A stretch of 64,000 nt of DNA from Pedobacter xixiisoli (lineage in GTDB: Bacteria; Bacteroidota; Bacteroidia; Sphingobacteriales; Sphingobacteriaceae), in contig NZ_OCMT01000002.1 in assembly GCF_900215335.1 (NCBI RefSeq), positions 1,337,441-1,401,440 on the forward strand. Direction: 5' to 3'. The position numbers were made by a program, and so were the translations under genes. The notes under the pieces are model-generated. The model was not told the DNA's origin and ran no database searches. It saw nothing but the letters and a program-made list of their open reading frames with translations. Position 1 is the first letter of the stretch, and the number at the start of each line of letters is the position of its first letter. This document shows positions 60,801 through 64,000 of the stretch, in pieces.

Positions 60801-61625
60801 TTATTTCTGAATAATGTATTTGCCCCAAAAATCGGTAGCAACCATTAAATCTTGCTGTGCTGCATTATTATTACCGCCTCCAAAGCCACCACGGTTGTTT
60901 CCTCCGCCAAAACCTCCAACTCCTGAATTAATTCTCTGGGTAAAATTACCTCCTTGTCGTCCGTTCAATTTAATTTGATAAGCGATTTCTTTCTTATCGT
61001 TTACCGCAACTTCTAAAGCAGCTAAAGGAATTGCAATTTCACAGAAATAAGCCTTTTGCTCATCCATTTTAGCGACAGCTTTAATTCCGTATTCGTTATA
61101 AATAGAAATCAGAGAATCAGTAATATTAAAGCCTTTAACCTTGATTTCTTTTATAGCTGCCAACTGAGCTTTTCGTTGCTCAAATGCAGTAGAATCTTTC
61201 TGTTCTTGACTTTGGTCTGCTCTACCTTGCCCCATTCGCTGCCTGCTTGTACCGCCTTGCCCACCAGCACCGCGGTTTGCATTGTTTCTAACAACTAAGG
61301 GGTAAGTAATAGTACTTGCATCTTCTTCTCGCTTTTTTCCTTTAGCATTGATACTAAAAGAAATGCCACCGGCAAAAATCTTATTGATAACTTCACTAGA
61401 TGTTGCCTTGAGGGCTAGATATAAATTTTTATCGTCATTTGCGATGGTGTAAAGCAATCCAGTCCTTTTATTTTCTGCCGAGAAAGTATTCCATTCAAGG
61501 TTTTTACCATCAATTCTTGTTGTGGCAGGAGCTGATACGCTGTTCGTTTGAAGATCAGGCAGTTTTTGCGCATAAGTAGTTAGGCTTGTGCAGTAGAGCA
61601 ATAAAAAAGCGTAAAATAGTGTCAT
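60801..61625 (-). CDS. Secreted CBM9-like protein, operon partner of the outer-membrane barrel
   Basis: 274 residues. Signal peptide MTLFYAFLLLYCTSLTTYAQ. The block IDGKNLEWNTFSAENKRTGLLYTIANDDKNLYLALKA is the start of a carbohydrate-binding-module-9-like fold, and the remainder (AYFCEIAIPLAALEV, IAYQIKLNG) continues it. A Gly/Asn/Arg-rich low-complexity tail (about residues 240-260, GVGGFGGGNNRGGFGGGNNN) mirrors the Gly/Asn-rich insert of the barrel encoded next. Probably periplasmic or at the outer membrane. No catalytic motif; ligand unknown. Confidence 0.72.
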   Translation of the reverse strand: MTLFYAFLLLYCTSLTTYAQKLPDLQTNSVSAPATTRIDGKNLEWNTFSAENKRTGLLYTIANDDKNLYLALKATSSEVINKIFAGGISFSINAKGKKREEDASTITYPLVVRNNANRGAGGQGGTSRQRMGQGRADQSQEQKDSTAFEQRKAQLAAIKEIKVKGFNITDSLISIYNEYGIKAVAKMDEQKAYFCEIAIPLAALEVAVNDKKEIAYQIKLNGRQGGNFTQRINSGVGGFGGGNNRGGFGGGNNNAAQQDLMVATDFWGKYIIQK

Positions 61626-61701
61626 TTTTGTGGTTTACATTTGTGTGTGTTAAGGATAGACCATAAAAATCAAAAAAGGATTAAAAACCTTTTCGCAAAA
61701 A

Positions 61702-61728
61702 AAATCCCCAGCTATCATCTGAGGATTT
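61702..61728 (-). terminator. Terminator after the S8 protease gene
   Basis: On the minus strand arms AAATCCTCAG / CTGGGGATTT with a 7-nt loop, then a run of T. The stop of the S8 gene is 19 bases upstream. Confidence 0.75.
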
Positions 61729-61746
61729 CAATTTTTATTATTCAAG

Positions 61747-63516
61747 TTATTTCGCTGTCGAAGGTTTATAAGTTTCAGCGAGCTTAAGTGCGTTATAAGC
61801 ATTTACAATTCCACCGCTTACACATAGTTCAGAAAAATTAGCACGTACAGTTTCGTCTTTATCGTTTTTGTACTTCACTTTTCTTGTTACTTTAGTTACC
61901 GATTTCATGATAATATCTTTCACGTCAACAGCTGTTAATTCTGGATAGTAACTCAAAATCAATGCTGCCAATCCAGAAACAACCGGAGCTGCCATACTTG
62001 TACCATCAAATTCCTCATATTTCGAATTAGGTACAGTTGAATTAATCATAAAGCCTGGCGCAAACACATCTACATTATATTTTCCGTAGTTGGAGAACGA
62101 TGCTTTCAAATTATCATCATCCTTGTAGGCACTAGCGCCAACCTCTAACCAATTTTTAGCATGAGGTAGTTGATATTTTTCTACATCTAAAGGTAGCGGT
62201 TTAACAACCGCATCTCTTCTTGGAGCGCCTGGTCCTCCATTCATCGTATTCGGAATAGGAGTAGCGAAAGGTTTTACCTCTGGCTTCTTATTTTTCTTAG
62301 CATAAGCATCTGCTTCTGGACTATCGTAATACTTTGTAGGAAAGTTATCTGTTATATCATTATTCTGATTATCGTTACCAGCCGCATGAACTAATAGTAC
62401 GCCCTTACTTTCTGCATATTTGATGGCTTCATCCACCACTTTCTTATCCCATTTGTAACCTTTACCGAAACTCATGTTTACAACCCTAGCTCCATTTTCT
62501 ACAGCATATCTGATACCATTAGCTACATCTTTGTCTCTCTCATCTCCTTGCGGAACTACTCTTATTGTCATGATGCTAACATGATCCACCACACCTTTAA
62601 TACCAAGTTCGTTATTTCTATTTGCTCCGATGATTCCCGACACGTGAGTACCATGGTCAGCATCTGGCCCCATTACATCATTATTTCCGTAAATACGCTC
62701 TTTAGAATTTGAATAATCATCTCCTACCAAAGCGGCTCTTTCATCATAATTTTCATTCAAATTGTATTTTAGCATTTGGTCAAGCTCCTTGTGCCCTTTT
62801 TCAATTGATTCATAGAACTTTTCGATACTACCTTCATCCTTGGAACCTTTACGTACAATCTTTTTAATGTATTCTTGCATTTCGTCATCAGCTTTGTACT
62901 TCTCCATATCTTCCAATGATGGAATTTTCTTTTGATTAACGAATGCTACAGAATCCATCACCTTTTTAATAGCAATATAAATAGGGAAAACCGAACTAGC
63001 TTCATCATACTTTTTGCCGAAGTCAGAAACTACGCGTCTGTATAAGTTATATTCTTCTTTCTCGGCACTGTCTAAAACAGTTGTTCTAATCACAGAACGA
63101 TATTTTGGTTCCAATTTTCTTTTGATACGTACCAGCTCTAAGTTATCATGAGCCAGATTACCCTTGTTTGAACCGATAAAATTCCAACCATGAACATCGT
63201 CTATGTAACCGTTTCCATCGTCATCAATACCATTTCCAGGGATTTCCTTTTTATTAGTCCACAACACATCCTTCAAATCCTCATGTTTAATATCTGTGCC
63301 ACCATCAATAACGGCAACAACAATTTTTTGCTTTGGTTTTTGATCCTTCAATAACTCCTTGTATGCTTTTTCAGTACTAATCCCAAAGTAACCATCAGAT
63401 AGCAAATCTAAATTAAACCAATTTGGAGGTAGCTTTACATTTTTATCTTGCGCATAACTAATGCCTGTGCTAGCTAATACTATTAAAAACGATATAAAAA
63501 TTCTATAAACGCTCAT
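61747..63516 (-). CDS. Secreted S8 (subtilisin-family) serine protease
   Basis: 589 residues from the ATG at 63516 (MSVYRIFISFLIVLASTGIS, YAQ). Catalytic triad: Asp-71 in VIDGGTDIKHEDL, His-288 in DHGTHVSGIIGA, Ser-506 in DGTSMAAPVVSG; oxyanion Asn-380 in AAGNDNQNN. About 160 mostly charged residues (about 118-278, after the calcium-binding-like NGIDDDGNGYIDDVHGW) separate Asp and His, far more than in subtilisin, as in some Bacteroidota homologues. No C-terminal sorting domain was seen. An upstream frame extension to 63549 is ruled out by the -7 element at 63547-63554. Confidence 0.92.
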   Translation of the reverse strand: MSVYRIFISFLIVLASTGISYAQDKNVKLPPNWFNLDLLSDGYFGISTEKAYKELLKDQKPKQKIVVAVIDGGTDIKHEDLKDVLWTNKKEIPGNGIDDDGNGYIDDVHGWNFIGSNKGNLAHDNLELVRIKRKLEPKYRSVIRTTVLDSAEKEEYNLYRRVVSDFGKKYDEASSVFPIYIAIKKVMDSVAFVNQKKIPSLEDMEKYKADDEMQEYIKKIVRKGSKDEGSIEKFYESIEKGHKELDQMLKYNLNENYDERAALVGDDYSNSKERIYGNNDVMGPDADHGTHVSGIIGANRNNELGIKGVVDHVSIMTIRVVPQGDERDKDVANGIRYAVENGARVVNMSFGKGYKWDKKVVDEAIKYAESKGVLLVHAAGNDNQNNDITDNFPTKYYDSPEADAYAKKNKKPEVKPFATPIPNTMNGGPGAPRRDAVVKPLPLDVEKYQLPHAKNWLEVGASAYKDDDNLKASFSNYGKYNVDVFAPGFMINSTVPNSKYEEFDGTSMAAPVVSGLAALILSYYPELTAVDVKDIIMKSVTKVTRKVKYKNDKDETVRANFSELCVSGGIVNAYNALKLAETYKPSTAK

Positions 63517-63546
63517 CTTAACTTTTCGATTATATATCATAAGATA

Positions 63547-63554
63547 CAAAAATA
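63547..63554 (-). promoter_or_regulatory. -7 promoter element for the S8 protease gene
   Basis: On the minus strand TATTTTTG fits TAnnTTTG, 30 bases upstream of the ATG at 63516. Confidence 0.5.
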
Positions 63555-63613
63555 ACCATTTAAAAAGTATGGATAATCTTGATAGGAAACTTTAACAAAA
63601 ATTAACAGAGAAA

Positions 63614-63666
63614 CACTTCGCATAAATGAGACTTCTTCAAGAAATAAGTTTCATTTATGCGAAGTG
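63614..63666. repeat. Long hairpin CACTTCGCATAAATGA / TCATTTATGCGAAGTG
   Basis: Stem of about 21 bp with one G-T pair and an 11-nt loop. It sits 250 bp beyond the rRNA terminator in the direction of rRNA transcription and upstream of the S8 promoter. No T run; role unknown. Confidence 0.7.
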
Positions 63667-63916
63667 GCGGCGGTATTCGGATGGCTCATAGAAGCGTAAT
63701 ATGTGCCAACTCTTGAAAAACAAGGGAACAACTATATCAGCTATTATGGATAAAACATATTAAATGCTAAGAAATTCTAGATTTTAAAAGTATTTTGACA
63801 AAACCCTTTTAAAAATAAGGGAACAAGCGCATCAGGGAATGGATGGATCGTGTTTTTGTGTTTCACACATACAGACCTAGACGATGGTATGTCCCTATTT
63901 TCGGTTCCACAAAAAA

Positions 63917-63944
63917 AGCCCCCCGACATTTCTGAAGGGGGGCT
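63917..63944 (-). terminator. Terminator of the rRNA operon
   Basis: On the minus strand AGCCCCCC / GGGGGGCT with a 12-nt loop followed by a run of seven T, directly after the 5S rRNA 3' end. Confidence 0.88.
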
Positions 63945-63953
63945 GTAGGTTTA

Positions 63954-64000
63954 GGCACCGACCTACTCTCCCACGTGTTACCGCAGTACCATCGGCTCGG
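63954..64000 (-). rRNA. rrf: 5S ribosomal RNA, 3' part (cut by window edge)
   Basis: On the minus strand the sequence CCGAGCCGATGGTACTGCGG and the ending AGTAGGTCGGTGCC are the conserved 3' half of a bacterial 5S rRNA (helices IV-V and the closing helix I strand). About 47 of roughly 110 bases are present. It implies an rRNA operon to the right, transcribed toward lower coordinates and ended by the terminator at 63917-63944. Confidence 0.92.

Larger units (their letters stand above)
63517..63953. other. Region between the S8 gene and 5S rRNA
   Basis: Holds the S8 promoter (63547-63554), the long hairpin at 63614-63666, two copies of an AAGGGAACAA-type word (about 63720 and 63816) and the rRNA terminator. 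No coding frame was seen. Confidence 0.55.

Overview
The window looks like chromosome from a Bacteroidota bacterium of the Sphingobacteriaceae (Pedobacter-like). The evidence is the many promoters with the Bacteroidota -7 element TAnnTTTG, the near absence of Shine-Dalgarno sequences, and family content typical of the phylum: DUF4293, DUF5606, DUF4180, DUF6157, Porin_10-type porin, TonB-type outer-membrane barrels, a membrane-anchored MutS paralogue and LpxK followed by purine nucleoside phosphorylase. I recognised no prophage, CRISPR array, plasmid or large mobile element. The accessory content consists of one complete REP-associated transposase unit and many short extragenic palindromes. Assignments rest on motif recognition by eye; no database search was run.

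Layout. 0-12 kb: start of a dicarboxylate symporter, a lipoprotein, truA with an ABC exporter, DUF4293, a DEAD-box RNA helicase, gpsA, a TolC plus membrane-fusion-protein pair without a pump, and a polysaccharide deacetylase. 12-20 kb: a degenerate M23-like secreted protein, a lipoprotein, two non-homologous-type aconitases in tandem (AcnB and a mitochondrial-type enzyme), then a RAYT transposase flanked by inverted REP hairpins and by a duplicated piece of the DUF2007 gene. 20-31 kb: GH1 glycosidase, MutS-like ATPase, RlmH, a 46-residue membrane peptide, DUF5606 with cyclophilin, a secreted amidotransferase-like protein, an ABC-F ATPase behind a structured leader, an outer-membrane barrel and small conserved proteins. 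31-37 kb: lpxK-pnp-porin operon and a sterol-desaturase-family hydroxylase. 37-44 kb: TetR-TolC-MFP-RND efflux operon with a palindromic operator. 44-52 kb: proline/glutamate catabolism (PruA), an amino-acid permease, two beta-carbonic anhydrases with a SulP anion transporter, and a divergent small protein/porin pair sharing a 22-bp palindrome. 52-64 kb: acyl-CoA carboxylase beta, MFS exporter with GNAT, an SPFH C-terminal-like fragment, M42 peptidase, an outer-membrane barrel with a CBM9-like partner, an S8 protease, and the 3' end of a 5S rRNA on the minus strand.

How the genes work together. The clearest functional modules are: the TetR-regulated RND efflux operon; SulP transporter plus carbonic anhydrases, read here as bicarbonate/CO2 handling; the aconitase pair in the TCA cycle; PruA with an adjacent amino-acid permease; and LpxK, porins, TolC proteins and TonB-type barrels serving the outer membrane. 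The points most worth follow-up are the ABC-F leader that can fold over its own start codon, the divergent palindrome next to the SulP/carbonic anhydrase cluster, the RAYT unit with its gene remnant, an extragenic repeat that appears to have entered a deacetylase coding sequence in frame, and two genes whose -7 element lies so close to the start codon that the mRNA should be leaderless.
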